DNA from: an uncultured Lachnospiraceae bacterium
Lineage (GTDB): Bacteria > Bacillota > Clostridia > Lachnospirales > Lachnospiraceae
NCBI GenBank assembly: GCA_947631955.1
Contig: CANRNJ010000001.1
Span: 248,001 to 312,000 of the forward strand
Direction: 5' to 3'
DNA length: 64,000 nt
Below, piece by piece: positions 50,352 to 58,539 of the stretch (the stretch's first letter is position 1; each line of letters starts with the position of its first letter). The notes below the pieces were generated by a model, which saw only the letters and a list, made by a program, of their open reading frames with translations, did no database searches and was not told the DNA's origin. A program made the translations under genes and the position numbers.

Positions 50352-51077
50352 TTATGAGCGGATGATCTTTCCAAGGAACTGTTTTACCCGTTCGTTCTCC
50401 GGATTGGTGAAGAAATGATCCGGTGTCCCCTCTTCCAGAATCTGGCCATCCGCCATAAAGACCACTCTGTCCGCCACCTGTCTGGCAAAACCCATTTCAT
50501 GCGTGACGACCACCATCGTGATGTTTTCTTTTGCCAGCTTCACCATGACGTCCAGCACTTCCTTGATCGTTTCAGGGTCCAGGGCCGATGTGGGTTCGTC
50601 AAACAGAATGATTTTGGTTTGTGTGCACAGCGCCCTGGCAATCGCAATACGCTGCTGCTGACCGCCGGATAGCATGGTAGGATAGACATGCGCCTTATCG
50701 CGCAGCCCCACCACATCCAGATAGTGGTAAGCCAGTTCCTCCGCTTCCTTTTTGCTCTTGTGATGCAGCTTCATGGGTGCGATGGTCAGATTCTTAAGCA
50801 CCGTCATGTGCGGGTACAGGTTAAACTGCTGAAACACCATAGAGATCGATTCGCGCACCAGTTTGGTCTTATTCTTGGAGGTCAGCTCGTGCCCGTCTAT
50901 GTATACGTGTCCGCTGGTAGGCTCTTCCAGAAAGTTCATGCACCGCACCGTAGTGGATTTGCCGGAACCGGAAGGCCCTATGATCACCAGCTTTTCGCCC
51001 TCCTTTACCTCCAGATTCACATTTTTCAACACCTGCAGATCGCCAAAATTTTTACATACGTTTTCCAGCCTGATCAT
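50352..51077 (-). CDS. glnQ: Amino-acid ABC transporter ATP-binding protein
   Basis: This 241-residue ATPase is of the HisP/GlnQ class. Walker A GPSGSGKST lies near residue 35, the Q-loop in VFQQFNLYPHMTVLKN, the signature in LSGGQQQRIAIARAL, Walker B in IILFDEPTSALDPE, and the switch His in VVVTHEMGFA. The frame extends to 51218 only because a repeat element is open. ATG at 51077 with GGAG six bases upstream is the start and gives the usual length. It is the first gene of the transporter operon, and its leader holds a terminator. Confidence 0.93.
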   Translation of the reverse strand: MIRLENVCKNFGDLQVLKNVNLEVKEGEKLVIIGPSGSGKSTTVRCMNFLEEPTSGHVYIDGHELTSKNKTKLVRESISMVFQQFNLYPHMTVLKNLTIAPMKLHHKSKKEAEELAYHYLDVVGLRDKAHVYPTMLSGGQQQRIAIARALCTQTKIILFDEPTSALDPETIKEVLDVMVKLAKENITMVVVTHEMGFARQVADRVVFMADGQILEEGTPDHFFTNPENERVKQFLGKIIRS

Positions 51078-51080
51078 ACT

Positions 51081-51231
51081 AATCTCCATTCCGAAGCGTT
51101 CTAGCGACAAGGGGCATGAAGTAAATTCTCTCAGAATTAACTTCGCCATCAGGGGAATTTGTGACGCTCCGGCACAAATTCTGAACGAACAAAGTTCGTT
51201 CTGTGAAACAATCAGCACATCAGTGTGATTT
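51081..51231 (-). repeat. Intergenic repeat element, copy 3
   Basis: This is the full-length form. It shares the block TCTCCATTCCGAAGCGTT next to the start codon and CATCAGGGGAATTTGTGACG at 51147-51166. ATCAGCACATCAGTGTGAT follows at the far end. It precedes glnQ and provides GGAG. An extra hairpin ACGAAC-AAA-GTTCGT lies at about 51185-51200. Confidence 0.8.
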
Positions 51232-51253
51232 CAGCTTGGCTTACTGCCCGCGT

Positions 51254-51292
51254 AAATAAAAAGGGCGCTTCACTGGAATCCAGCGAAACGCC
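51254..51292 (-). terminator. Leader terminator upstream of glnQ
   Basis: On the minus strand GGCGTTTCGCTGG, ATT, CCAGTGAAGCGCC (two wobble pairs) is followed by CTTTTTATTTA. It lies about ten bases after the predicted transcription start and 180 bases before glnQ, so it would act as an attenuator or end a tiny leader RNA. Confidence 0.75.
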
Positions 51293-51309
51293 TTTGTCTC
51301 TTACGTGTG

Positions 51310-51338
51310 ATATTAAAACAAAATTCTTCGGTTGTCAA
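51310..51338 (-). promoter_or_regulatory. Promoter of the amino-acid transporter operon
   Basis: On the minus strand TTGACA (51333-51338), 17 bases, TAATAT (51310-51315). Transcription would begin near 51303. Confidence 0.8.
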
Positions 51339-51376
51339 CCACAAATTTGCATCGTAAAATTAAACGTAAAATGAAA

Positions 51377-51916
51377 TCAATACTTCAAATCCCTGCCCAG
51401 ATCGTATGCCGCCTGCGGATAAACAGAGCGTCTGGTCATTTCCGGCGTGCCGCATCCTTTGCCCAATACCCTTCCCTGATCTTTCAGGTTCAGATACCGC
51501 ACCAGCGTGTCATAATGCGATTCCAGCGCCTCAAACGTCCATGTGTCGCTATTCCATGCCACAGCTAAAAGCGCCGACTTCATGTGCTTTCTCTGGATGC
51601 TGCCGTTAAAAGCACAGAACCGGTCGATCAGCGTTTTAAGCTGCGCGCTCATGCCGTAATAGTAAAGCGGCGTCACAAATACCATCATGTCCGCATCCAA
51701 TATTTCCTGCCGGATCTCATTTACATCATCTTTCTGCACGCACGGCCCTTCATACCCGCAATGGATACAGCCGGTGCATGGGTGGATATCGGCATGGGCG
51801 GCATCGATCACCTGCACGCTGTGTCCCGCCTCCCCCGCTCCTTTGCAAAACTGCTCCGCCAGCATATTGGAGGAACCGTTTTTGTTGGGACTGCCTTCCA
51901 GTATTACGATCTTCAT
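51377..51916 (-). CDS. Flavodoxin-family NAD(P)H-dependent FMN reductase
   Basis: This 179-residue flavoprotein has the flavin phosphate loop EGSPNKNGSSNMLA near residue 8, a cysteine group HPCTGCIHCGYEGPC near 45 typical of iron-sulfur flavoprotein-like members, and VFVTPLYYYGMSAQLK near 80. The cysteines may be redox active. ATG at 51916 follows GGTGG by about seven bases. It faces no obvious partner and lies upstream of the transporter promoter on the same strand. A general quinone or nitro-compound reductase role is typical of the family. Confidence 0.85.
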   Translation of the reverse strand: MKIVILEGSPNKNGSSNMLAEQFCKGAGEAGHSVQVIDAAHADIHPCTGCIHCGYEGPCVQKDDVNEIRQEILDADMMVFVTPLYYYGMSAQLKTLIDRFCAFNGSIQRKHMKSALLAVAWNSDTWTFEALESHYDTLVRYLNLKDQGRVLGKGCGTPEMTRRSVYPQAAYDLGRDLKY

Positions 51917-51997
51917 AATGTATCCACCCACGCTTTCAATTCAGAGAAGTATTGTCAAGTGTGTTTGTAAAACTTTTTCAAATTCCGCATCTAAATA

Positions 51998-52023
51998 GGG
52001 GACATCCATTTCTGAATGTCCCC
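51998..52023. terminator. Hairpin after the sigma factor/HTH pair
   Basis: GGGGACAT and ATGTCCCC form a perfect 8-bp stem with a ten-base loop. It lies about 25 bases after the HTH gene stop. The T tail is weak, so it may mainly end or protect that transcript. Confidence 0.6.
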
Positions 52024-52046
52024 CGCCTGCGTTTTACCACGCCCGC

Positions 52047-52274
52047 CTATTCCTCACTGTAATACATATCAAACTGCCATGTAATGATCATGAGCCGCTG
52101 CACAAGCCTTTCAAACAGCTCCCGGTTAAATTTCCTGTCCTCCATGCTCAATACTGCCATCATGTATGGCTGAAACAGCCTTATCACTTCCTGCATGGCG
52201 CTGTAATCGCCCGCCTTTGCCTTTTCCAACGTTTCATAGGTAATGCTCTTTCTCTTGTGTTTACCGTCCATCAT
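52047..52274 (-). CDS. Small HTH-domain protein of mobile-element type
   Basis: This 75-residue helical protein (KRKSITYETLEKAKAGDYSAMQEVI and onward) resembles the helix-turn-helix partners encoded next to sigma-like factors in Gram-positive conjugative elements. It begins inside the end of the sigma gene (14-base overlap) with GGAGG six bases upstream, so the pair is coupled. A regulatory role with that factor is likely; the target is unknown. Confidence 0.72.
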   Translation of the reverse strand: MMDGKHKRKSITYETLEKAKAGDYSAMQEVIRLFQPYMMAVLSMEDRKFNRELFERLVQRLMIITWQFDMYYSEE

Positions 52275-52689
52275 GCAGTGCCTCCATATCTTGGCGCATC
52301 TTCCTGATGGCGCTGTTTCTGTATGCGCATACAGTAGGTCTTGGCATACCGTAAATCTCCCCGATCTCCCTGTCGTTCAGACCGATGATATAATACAGCA
52401 GGACAATCTGCCTGCTTCTGTCCGGCAGTTCCCGTAACGCCTGTGCCAGATCGCCGTCCACGATGCCGATCTCATATCCCATGACATGAAAATATCCGGC
52501 ATGGTATGTGTCAAAAAGGCTGCCCGCCATGCCAAGCAGCTTTCCGGGAAACGTATCTATGTGCGCCTCCCGTTCCAACCTGTGCCTCCGCTCATTGTAA
52601 TAATTCAGCTTCTCATACTTCAGCGCAGCATGGCAGTACAGCACAAACTGCCGCACTATTTTATCTTCCTTATCTTCTTTTTCCGTCAT
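52261..52689 (-). CDS. Sigma-70 family factor of mobile-element type
   Basis: This 142-residue protein has a poorly conserved first half and a clear region 4. LRELPDRSRQIVLLYYIIGLNDREIGEIY is followed by GMPRPTVCAYRNSAIRKMRQ, the helix-turn-helix that reads the -35. Such short factors are frequent in integrative elements. ATG at 52689 has GGAGG eight bases upstream. It lies between the terminator of cluster B and the flavodoxin gene. It might drive the cluster or conjugation genes; this is inference. Confidence 0.78.
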   Translation of the reverse strand: MTEKEDKEDKIVRQFVLYCHAALKYEKLNYYNERRHRLEREAHIDTFPGKLLGMAGSLFDTYHAGYFHVMGYEIGIVDGDLAQALRELPDRSRQIVLLYYIIGLNDREIGEIYGMPRPTVCAYRNSAIRKMRQDMEALHDGR

Positions 52690-52773
52690 TGTCCTGTCCT
52701 CCATCTCTATGCTTTTCAAACTGAAACATGAATAGAAATGGCGGGGAATGACACCGGATGATTGATCTTATAT

Positions 52774-52811
52774 GCAAAAAAGCGTCCATTGGTTTTCTCC
52801 CAACAAACGCT
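52774..52811 (-). terminator. Terminator of the cluster B operon
   Basis: On the minus strand AGCGT-TTG-TTGG and CCAA-TGG-ACGCT form a stem with a central bulge, followed by TTTTTTGC. It lies about 135 bases after the last cluster B gene and would end the long operon. The rest of the 52690-52944 gap has no gene. Confidence 0.72.
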
Positions 52812-52944
52812 CTCCTGCCTTAAATGCCTATTTTGTTTACTTGTTACCGATTTATCTTTCCAGTTCTCGAAAGACCTATATTTTATCAGAGCCGCTCATG
52901 CCTCTTACTTTTACTAACGGATAATCCTGAGCATACATCCATCT

Positions 52945-53763
52945 CTAATAGTTAATCGTATTCGTTCCAATCTCTCCCGTTATCGCATTTCCGTTTTCAA
53001 AAGATACTTCCAATGTAGCCTCTGTATGTTCACACTGAAGATTTCCCAATTCCTTTGCATAATCCTCAGACGGTGCCTGTTCTTCAGACTGCCCATGAAG
53101 CTCTGCGAACTGCTTTTCTTCCCGCTTTTCTTTACGTTCAGCCATCATTTCTGCGCTGACAGCCATCGCATACATTTCCGGATCATATTCTGCCAAAAAT
53201 CTTCTATCTTCCTCTGATACCTTTTCACCGGATGCCATCTTTGACATTACAGACATTGCTCTCGACATTCTCTTAGACTCATTTTCCCAAACCTCCGCCT
53301 GCTGTCTTGCCACAATCGCATTGTGCTGCATTATGTACTGCATCATGGCTTTTTCGCTGGCATCAAAAGCCTCTTTGCTTGTTTTTAATATTTTCTCCTT
53401 TACTTCGTCAGATAACGGTATATCCTGTCCATTAACCGTTATATAGCCACGCTGTACTGCCCTGTGCGTCAACGCAGCATTATCAAAATGGATAACATAA
53501 CTGTTCGGGGCTGTTCCTTTTGTAATTCCAAGCTGATCCTTTCCTGACGAAGCGCTTAAATTTTTTTCCTGCTCTTGCAGTTCATACCCATCCTGCGAAA
53601 TTTCTACCGAATCAGAATACTTTGAAGATATGTTCCTGCAAGTATCCTGATATGCTTTTAATGCCCTTTCTGCCGCAGGTGCATGATAAGTTTTTGAAAC
53701 ATAATCACGGGCATAATTTAATACCGCATTTCCCATGTTCATATCTTTCACCCATTCCATCAT
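52945..53763 (-). CDS. DUF6033-like protein with altered start, last gene of cluster B
   Basis: This 272-residue product is related to the three DUF6033-like proteins of the cluster. It has an Ala/Glu/Lys-rich helical C-terminal half (AEMMAERKEKREEKQFAEL) but a different tail. Upstream of the ATG at 53763 the frame continues as SIGNISSVCFASKEMMEW, matching the family start MSIGNVNS; there the first codon is ATA (53806-53808) instead of ATG, with GGAG about 11 bases upstream. The ATG at 53763 has only AAAGAG touching it. Translation may begin at ATA, at the internal ATG, or be reduced. Confidence 0.6.
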   Translation of the reverse strand: MMEWVKDMNMGNAVLNYARDYVSKTYHAPAAERALKAYQDTCRNISSKYSDSVEISQDGYELQEQEKNLSASSGKDQLGITKGTAPNSYVIHFDNAALTHRAVQRGYITVNGQDIPLSDEVKEKILKTSKEAFDASEKAMMQYIMQHNAIVARQQAEVWENESKRMSRAMSVMSKMASGEKVSEEDRRFLAEYDPEMYAMAVSAEMMAERKEKREEKQFAELHGQSEEQAPSEDYAKELGNLQCEHTEATLEVSFENGNAITGEIGTNTINY

Positions 53764-53887
53764 CTCTTTACTGGCAAAGCAAACGCTACTTATATTTCCA
53801 ATGCTTATTTTTGCCCGTTCTCCTTAATCTTCATTTTGATTCTTTTGTCAGTCAGAGCCAAGCTGCTCCGCTCAACCTTGGAAAAGA

Positions 53888-54388
53888 TTATAACTTTTCC
53901 AGCTTTTCCAGAAATGCAACATAAAACTCCCTTTCTTTCATACAAGCCTGCTGAACCTCTATGCTTTTGGGAATATATACTACCGGATGATCCAAATTAT
54001 ACAGTGCTTGCTTCGTTGCCTGAATTGCGGATTCTGTAGTATTACCCAAAATGTCCAGGCTGTCCACATCTCCCTCTCCCCGAAGCTGTTTGTTAAGCCT
54101 TTGCACCATCATTTGTGATATGTGGCTCAACATTCCATTCCCCTTTATGCCTAAACCATTTGCATTTACTTCCTTAGACGCTTCCATCCATGCGTCTTTT
54201 ACATTCTGCGGAGCATTCGGAGCAATCATATCGAATGCTTTTTCATCAAAATCTGCTTCCGGCATATACCGATTCACATTTTTGCTTTCTTGGACAGCCT
54301 GTTCAGGATTAAATTGAGGAACATTATCCTGCTTATGCCTAATATCATAAGATACATTACTCATAGAATATTCAGAGCTAATCTGCAT
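53888..54388 (-). CDS. Hypothetical protein of cluster B, 166 residues
   Basis: The protein begins MQISSEYSMSNVSYDIRHK, is soluble, and has a helical part with MPEADFDEKAFDMIAPNAP and MLSHISQMMVQRLNKQLRGEG. It ends KEREFYVAFLEKLEKL. The deleted copy at 41031 and the C-terminus of the 39997 product share this ending. No known family or motif. GGAGG lies nine bases before the ATG. It is the second-to-last gene of the operon. Confidence 0.65.
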   Translation of the reverse strand: MQISSEYSMSNVSYDIRHKQDNVPQFNPEQAVQESKNVNRYMPEADFDEKAFDMIAPNAPQNVKDAWMEASKEVNANGLGIKGNGMLSHISQMMVQRLNKQLRGEGDVDSLDILGNTTESAIQATKQALYNLDHPVVYIPKSIEVQQACMKEREFYVAFLEKLEKL

Positions 54389-54445
54389 ATCGCAACGCCT
54401 CCTTTCGCTCTCTTATAAAGCCCAAGCCTTTCTCCGTTTCCTCAA

Positions 54446-54991
54446 TTACTTGCTGCTCATAAAGTCCCAATATGCCTGCATACTGTATCTGTAATATGCC
54501 GCCGCTTTTTGAGAATTTAATGTTGTCAGATCACTGATTGTCTTTTCAAACATATCCATAAAGTTTCTTCTGTCATTCAGTCCCATATTTCCGGCAGATA
54601 AGGGAAGTGAAGAAAATCCATTCTTTTTTTCTACGCCAGTGTATGCCTCCAATGCCCGCATTTCCACTATGGTCGCACTCTTTGGATTGATGTCATTGAT
54701 GTGTATAGTCTGTTCAAAATCATTCCCATTTTCATCAACACCCTTTGCAATGACGATAGGATCATCTTCCGCCACGTTCTCTGCGTATTTGATATAATAG
54801 GACAGCCCTGTACCGTTTCCGCCGGAAAAAAGCATATCGTCTGTTTTCATATAAACGATGTGTCCCTTTCCTGCATTACCTGCGATACTGTTTATCTGGT
54901 TAGAAAAATCTGCCCCTGATGTTGTTTTTGTAGTTTTGCTATTTGCATATCCTGTCGGATAATAGCCCGATGATATTCCATTGATACCCAT
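54446..54991 (-). CDS. INGIS-type small protein, cluster B
   Basis: This 181-residue protein begins MGINGISSGYYPTGYANSKT and is about four-fifths identical by eye to the 39389 product through its whole length. Differences are scattered, and it ends FMSSK without the extra tail. The close match between two clusters 15 kb apart shows recent duplication or exchange. GGAGG lies nine bases before the ATG. No signal peptide; function unknown. Confidence 0.7.
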   Translation of the reverse strand: MGINGISSGYYPTGYANSKTTKTTSGADFSNQINSIAGNAGKGHIVYMKTDDMLFSGGNGTGLSYYIKYAENVAEDDPIVIAKGVDENGNDFEQTIHINDINPKSATIVEMRALEAYTGVEKKNGFSSLPLSAGNMGLNDRRNFMDMFEKTISDLTTLNSQKAAAYYRYSMQAYWDFMSSK

Positions 54992-55077
54992 TTTTCAGTC
55001 CTCCATCTATGTATTATTGTGCAATCCCTCTGTCAGTCAGAACCGCTAAGCGCTGCCGCACTCCGACAGCACTTTTG

Positions 55078-55086
55078 CCCCCCCCC
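55078..55086. repeat. Nine-base C/G tract in a cluster B spacer
   Basis: A run of nine C on the plus strand lies in the gap between the 55116 and 54446 genes. The two closely related gaps at 57640 and 58506 have only five at the same place, so length varies between copies. Flanking AGCAC and GTGCT can pair around it. Confidence 0.7.
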
Positions 55087-55115
55087 TTGTGCTAAGTCCG
55101 GGCATTTACTGCCTT

Positions 55116-55847
55116 TTATAAAATATTCCCTATCGTACTGCTGCTGTATGTGCTGATTGCGCTCTCATAAGCTGCTGCCGCCGCTGACATCTGCGGCTGA
55201 CTGATAAAATGATAATTTGCCATACCGAATCCGTTTTTTTGAAAGTTATCTGCCATAAGCATTTTATGATATTGTAATTCGGCAAACTCTCTGCGTTTCT
55301 CTGCTGCTTCTGCGGCAAGCTCCTGATATTTCTCCCGTCTTCCCCGCTTTGCCTCCTGCTCCGCCTTAATCTTGGCTCTGGTCTCTGGCGTATCGTTATC
55401 ACAACCGCCTATATAAGTCACGTTCCCGTCCTCATGAATTACGACACCACCAGGTGTATAATTCAATCCCTGTGCTGCGAACTGTGTTTTTAGTCTGGGA
55501 ATTGCATTAAAAAAATCGTCTATTTTTCCTTCATAGTAAGCCGCTTTTTCCGGATCGTTCGCCATCTCCTCCACAATATTTGGGGCAATAATAACGTCAT
55601 TTCCACTCATGCCTTTTCCAACTCGGTCAAGACTTTTCTGATCTCTGCCAACGCTTTCATAGCGCACATTTCCATACTTTTGTTTCAAATAATCCTTGTA
55701 CGCTTCCGTCCGGTCTGCGGAACTGTTTTCTGCGGTCTGCTTTACGGTATCCGCAAAGCTGGTTTTTCCCGTCGCATTGCTTTTCTGTGTCTTATTTGCA
55801 TACTGATATGCATCTATCAATACACTGTTTACATTCGCAATACTCAT
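55116..55847 (-). CDS. DUF6033-like protein a
   Basis: This 243-residue protein starts MSIANVNSVLIDAYQYANK. A conserved segment APNIVEEMANDPEKAAYY follows, then a variable centre, a charged helix (AKIKAEQEAKRGRREKYQEL) and the ending QPQMSAAAAAYESAISTYSSS. It diverges more from the two tandem copies downstream of the kinase than they do from each other. Name DUF6033 is from memory. No signal peptide. The ATG at 55847 fits the family; GGATGG lies upstream. Function unknown. Confidence 0.65.
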   Translation of the reverse strand: MSIANVNSVLIDAYQYANKTQKSNATGKTSFADTVKQTAENSSADRTEAYKDYLKQKYGNVRYESVGRDQKSLDRVGKGMSGNDVIIAPNIVEEMANDPEKAAYYEGKIDDFFNAIPRLKTQFAAQGLNYTPGGVVIHEDGNVTYIGGCDNDTPETRAKIKAEQEAKRGRREKYQELAAEAAEKRREFAELQYHKMLMADNFQKNGFGMANYHFISQPQMSAAAAAYESAISTYSSSTIGNIL

Positions 55848-55944
55848 TTCCATCCATCCCTTTCCTATGTAATTTTGATTTCTCTGTCATTCACAATCAA
55901 TTCTGCTCCCTCATTCAAGTCCAAGCAGCGGCAATGATTGCTAT

Positions 55945-56505
55945 TTACTTTCTTCCCATAAACGACTCATATACGCCCAGCATCTTGCTATATATTGCAT
56001 ATCCGCTGTAATTATGCGCTTTATATTGCATTTCCATCATATCCCTTGCTATATCCAAGAAATTTGATCTCAAATTTGATGCCTTTGCCAAATCCGTAGG
56101 CGTTATATCTGTTCCTGTCAAAATACTTGTGGGAACACTGCCATCTAATTTTCCCTGATCGACTAAATAGGCATTGAGTGCAAGCATCTCATTTTGTGTC
56201 GCATTGGATATGTCTATTGTGCGTGGATCAATGAGTTGTTCCCTTTCCTCACCGTCCGCAGATGTCGTTACGATCCGCAGCATTGGATTTTCTGTAGTAT
56301 AGGAGTCTGATTTATAAATTGTAACATTCGCCCCTTTATCTAAGGCTCTCGATACCAAACCGCCGATCCTCAAATGCGCCGGACCGTTGTAAAAACTGTT
56401 TGTATAATCATTTGTCCGTACCACAGCTTTTCCTATCTGATTTTGTTCTCTGTTTTTAATCGCAGTCCTTGTAATACCCAAACCGCCGCTTATTGCATTT
56501 ATCAT
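55945..56505 (-). CDS. INGIS-related small protein, 186 residues
   Basis: The protein begins MINAISGGLGITRTAIKNRE, a variant of the INGIS start. It continues with beta segments (ANVTIYKSDSYTTENPMLRIV, REQLIDPRTIDISNATQNEM) and ends in helices with YSGYAIYSKMLGVYESFMGRK. The order is that of the 39389/54446 products, including an equivalent of their IHINKINPECATYVEM strand and helix. GGAGGG and AAGGA lie upstream. Function unknown. Confidence 0.65.
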   Translation of the reverse strand: MINAISGGLGITRTAIKNREQNQIGKAVVRTNDYTNSFYNGPAHLRIGGLVSRALDKGANVTIYKSDSYTTENPMLRIVTTSADGEEREQLIDPRTIDISNATQNEMLALNAYLVDQGKLDGSVPTSILTGTDITPTDLAKASNLRSNFLDIARDMMEMQYKAHNYSGYAIYSKMLGVYESFMGRK

Positions 56506-56617
56506 AATTTTCCTTATTCCCTCCGCTTTCCAATATCTCCAATACTTTTCTTTTTTTTGCGGTTCCTCTGTCAGTCAGAAGCACACTGCTCTCTCTTACG
56601 AGTCCAAACATCCTTAA

Positions 56618-57583
56618 TCAGCTATTCAAATATCCCTGTTCTTCTTCCTCTTTTGACCAGATTCTTTCATAACGGCTTCCGATACTGTCAAAAATATCCT
56701 GCCACATGGAGAATTTCTGCATATCTTCCATACTTAACCGATGATTTTGAATATACTCATAAAGAGCCTTATATGTATTTTCTGAAAAGAATACGCTCCA
56801 ATTATTCTTATAATCGGAATTGTCATTATAGGACATTCCGTCATATCCCATTTGCACAATCCCTTGCTCCGTTCTTTGTGCCAGCCCTTTAATTTCCAAA
56901 TCTGCCCAGATACGGGCAGCATTCACATCATGCACAAGATTCGGATATTTGCTTAAATAGTTCTGTTCCAATGCCTCATACTTTGCCACATCTGCTTCAC
57001 TCTGCAAAAGCACCTTTCCACCGTGTCCTTCCTCTCCGTCCCTGATCAGAAATTGAATGCCTGTTCCTGCGTGGGTATGTAAGGTAAATCCCTGCAAAGT
57101 TTCCGTTTCCAGTTCCTCTTTTCCCATTACTTTCTGTAGAGCATCCTTTAATTCTCCGTCCAACACGGTTGCATCATAACTCATCGTCCCATGCTCGGAA
57201 ATCAAAAACTGCTTGCCTGTGACGGAATCCTGCCTGATTTTTATGTCGGCATAATCAAATGCCCCTATCTTCTCTCCCTGTCCGCTATAAATATCAAAGC
57301 AGCCCGACTCATTATCCGGTATGATTTTATAGTTCTCTGACTGGTATGTTTCATACGCAGTTTTCACATGGCTTGCCCCTTGCACAAACGACATTCTATA
57401 GGCATCCTGCACTGAACTTCCAGTGTTCATCCGCAATCCGGCATTGTAAGGTGATATTTGTTCTCCTGCCTTATCCGTTGATTTTGCCATGCGCTTTGCA
57501 AATTCATTTTGTGCTGTATATTTATTTCTTTCTTTAGATCCATATACAAGCATAGTGCCTGCTGATATTCCATTGATAGCCAT
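56618..57583 (-). CDS. INGIS-type protein, long form
   Basis: This 321-residue protein begins MAINGISAGTMLVYGSKERN. It has a central beta-rich region (CFDIYSGQGEKIGAFDYADIKI, GFTLHTHAGTGIQFLIRDGEEG) not seen in the shorter members and a helical aromatic end (MQKFSMWQDIFDSIGSRYERIW). It seems to be a long member of the INGIS group. GGGGG lies about ten bases before the ATG. No signal peptide or membrane segment. Function unknown. Confidence 0.65.
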   Translation of the reverse strand: MAINGISAGTMLVYGSKERNKYTAQNEFAKRMAKSTDKAGEQISPYNAGLRMNTGSSVQDAYRMSFVQGASHVKTAYETYQSENYKIIPDNESGCFDIYSGQGEKIGAFDYADIKIRQDSVTGKQFLISEHGTMSYDATVLDGELKDALQKVMGKEELETETLQGFTLHTHAGTGIQFLIRDGEEGHGGKVLLQSEADVAKYEALEQNYLSKYPNLVHDVNAARIWADLEIKGLAQRTEQGIVQMGYDGMSYNDNSDYKNNWSVFFSENTYKALYEYIQNHRLSMEDMQKFSMWQDIFDSIGSRYERIWSKEEEEQGYLNS

Positions 57584-57673
57584 TTTTATAAACCCCCGTT
57601 TCTTTCTGATCGGTTCCTCTGTCAGTCAGAACCGCCATGCCCCCTTATGCTAAGTCCGGGCATTTACTGCCTT

Positions 57674-58423
57674 TTATAAAATATTCCCTATCGCACTGCT
57701 GCTGTATGTGCTGATTGCGCTCTCATAAGCCGCTGCCGCCGCTGACATCTGCGGCTGACTGATGAAATGATAATTTGCATCCGTAACAAGGCTGCTCTTT
57801 TGCAACGCATCTGACATAAGCTGTTGATGATATTGCAGTTCTGCAAGCTCTCTACGCTTTTCTGCCGCTTCTTCGGAAAGTTCCTGATACCTTTCCCGTC
57901 TTTCTCTTTTTGCTTCTTGCTCTGCTTTAACTTTTGCCTCCATCTTTGCACGCACTTCCGGCTTCAAATCTCCAGTAACACATCTTACTACTGTGCCATC
58001 TGCATGAATACAAACACAGTAAGAAGTGATTTGATGTCCCGCTGCTGATAACTCTGCTTGTAATGTTGGAAAGCGGTCAAAAGCCTTTTGTATTTCCTGT
58101 TCGTAATGTGCGGCTTTCTCAGGATCATTTGCCATCTGCTCTAAAATATTGGGAGCGATTGCAACATTATTAAATCCCGCTGTGCTTGCTCCTAAATTAT
58201 CATAACTTTTTTGATTCTTCCCGACATCTTTCACCATCACATTTGCGCCATACCGCTGTTTCAGATACTCTACATACTGCTCCGTCCGATCTGCGGAACT
58301 GCTCTCCGCGGTCTGCTTTACGGTATCCGCAAAGCTGGTCTTTTCCGTCGCATTGCCTTTCTGCGTCTTGTTTGCATACTGATATGCCGCCATCAGCGCA
58401 CTGTTTACATTACCGATACTCAT
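57674..58423 (-). CDS. DUF6033-like protein b
   Basis: This 249-residue protein is a tandem duplicate of the next gene. About the first 65 and last 90 residues are almost identical in the two, while the centre (roughly 105-150: AFDRFPTLQAELSAAGHQI here) has diverged strongly. The bases before its ATG repeat the last 30 bases of the kinase gene, so the copy was made from the kinase-adjacent gene. AAAGGAG lies nine bases upstream. Function unknown. Confidence 0.7.
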   Translation of the reverse strand: MSIGNVNSALMAAYQYANKTQKGNATEKTSFADTVKQTAESSSADRTEQYVEYLKQRYGANVMVKDVGKNQKSYDNLGASTAGFNNVAIAPNILEQMANDPEKAAHYEQEIQKAFDRFPTLQAELSAAGHQITSYCVCIHADGTVVRCVTGDLKPEVRAKMEAKVKAEQEAKRERRERYQELSEEAAEKRRELAELQYHQQLMSDALQKSSLVTDANYHFISQPQMSAAAAAYESAISTYSSSAIGNIL

Positions 58424-58539
58424 TTTCTGTACTCCTTTCGTTTTTCAAAAATCTTCCAATACTTTCCATTTTTTTGCGATTCCTCTGTCGGTCAGAACCG
58501 CCATGCCCCCTTATGCTAAGTCCGGGCATTTACTGCCTT

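Noticed and set aside
51078..51218. N-terminal extension of the glnQ ATPase
   Set aside because: The extra codons lie wholly inside the repeat element. Similar open frames occur in the other two copies before unrelated proteins.
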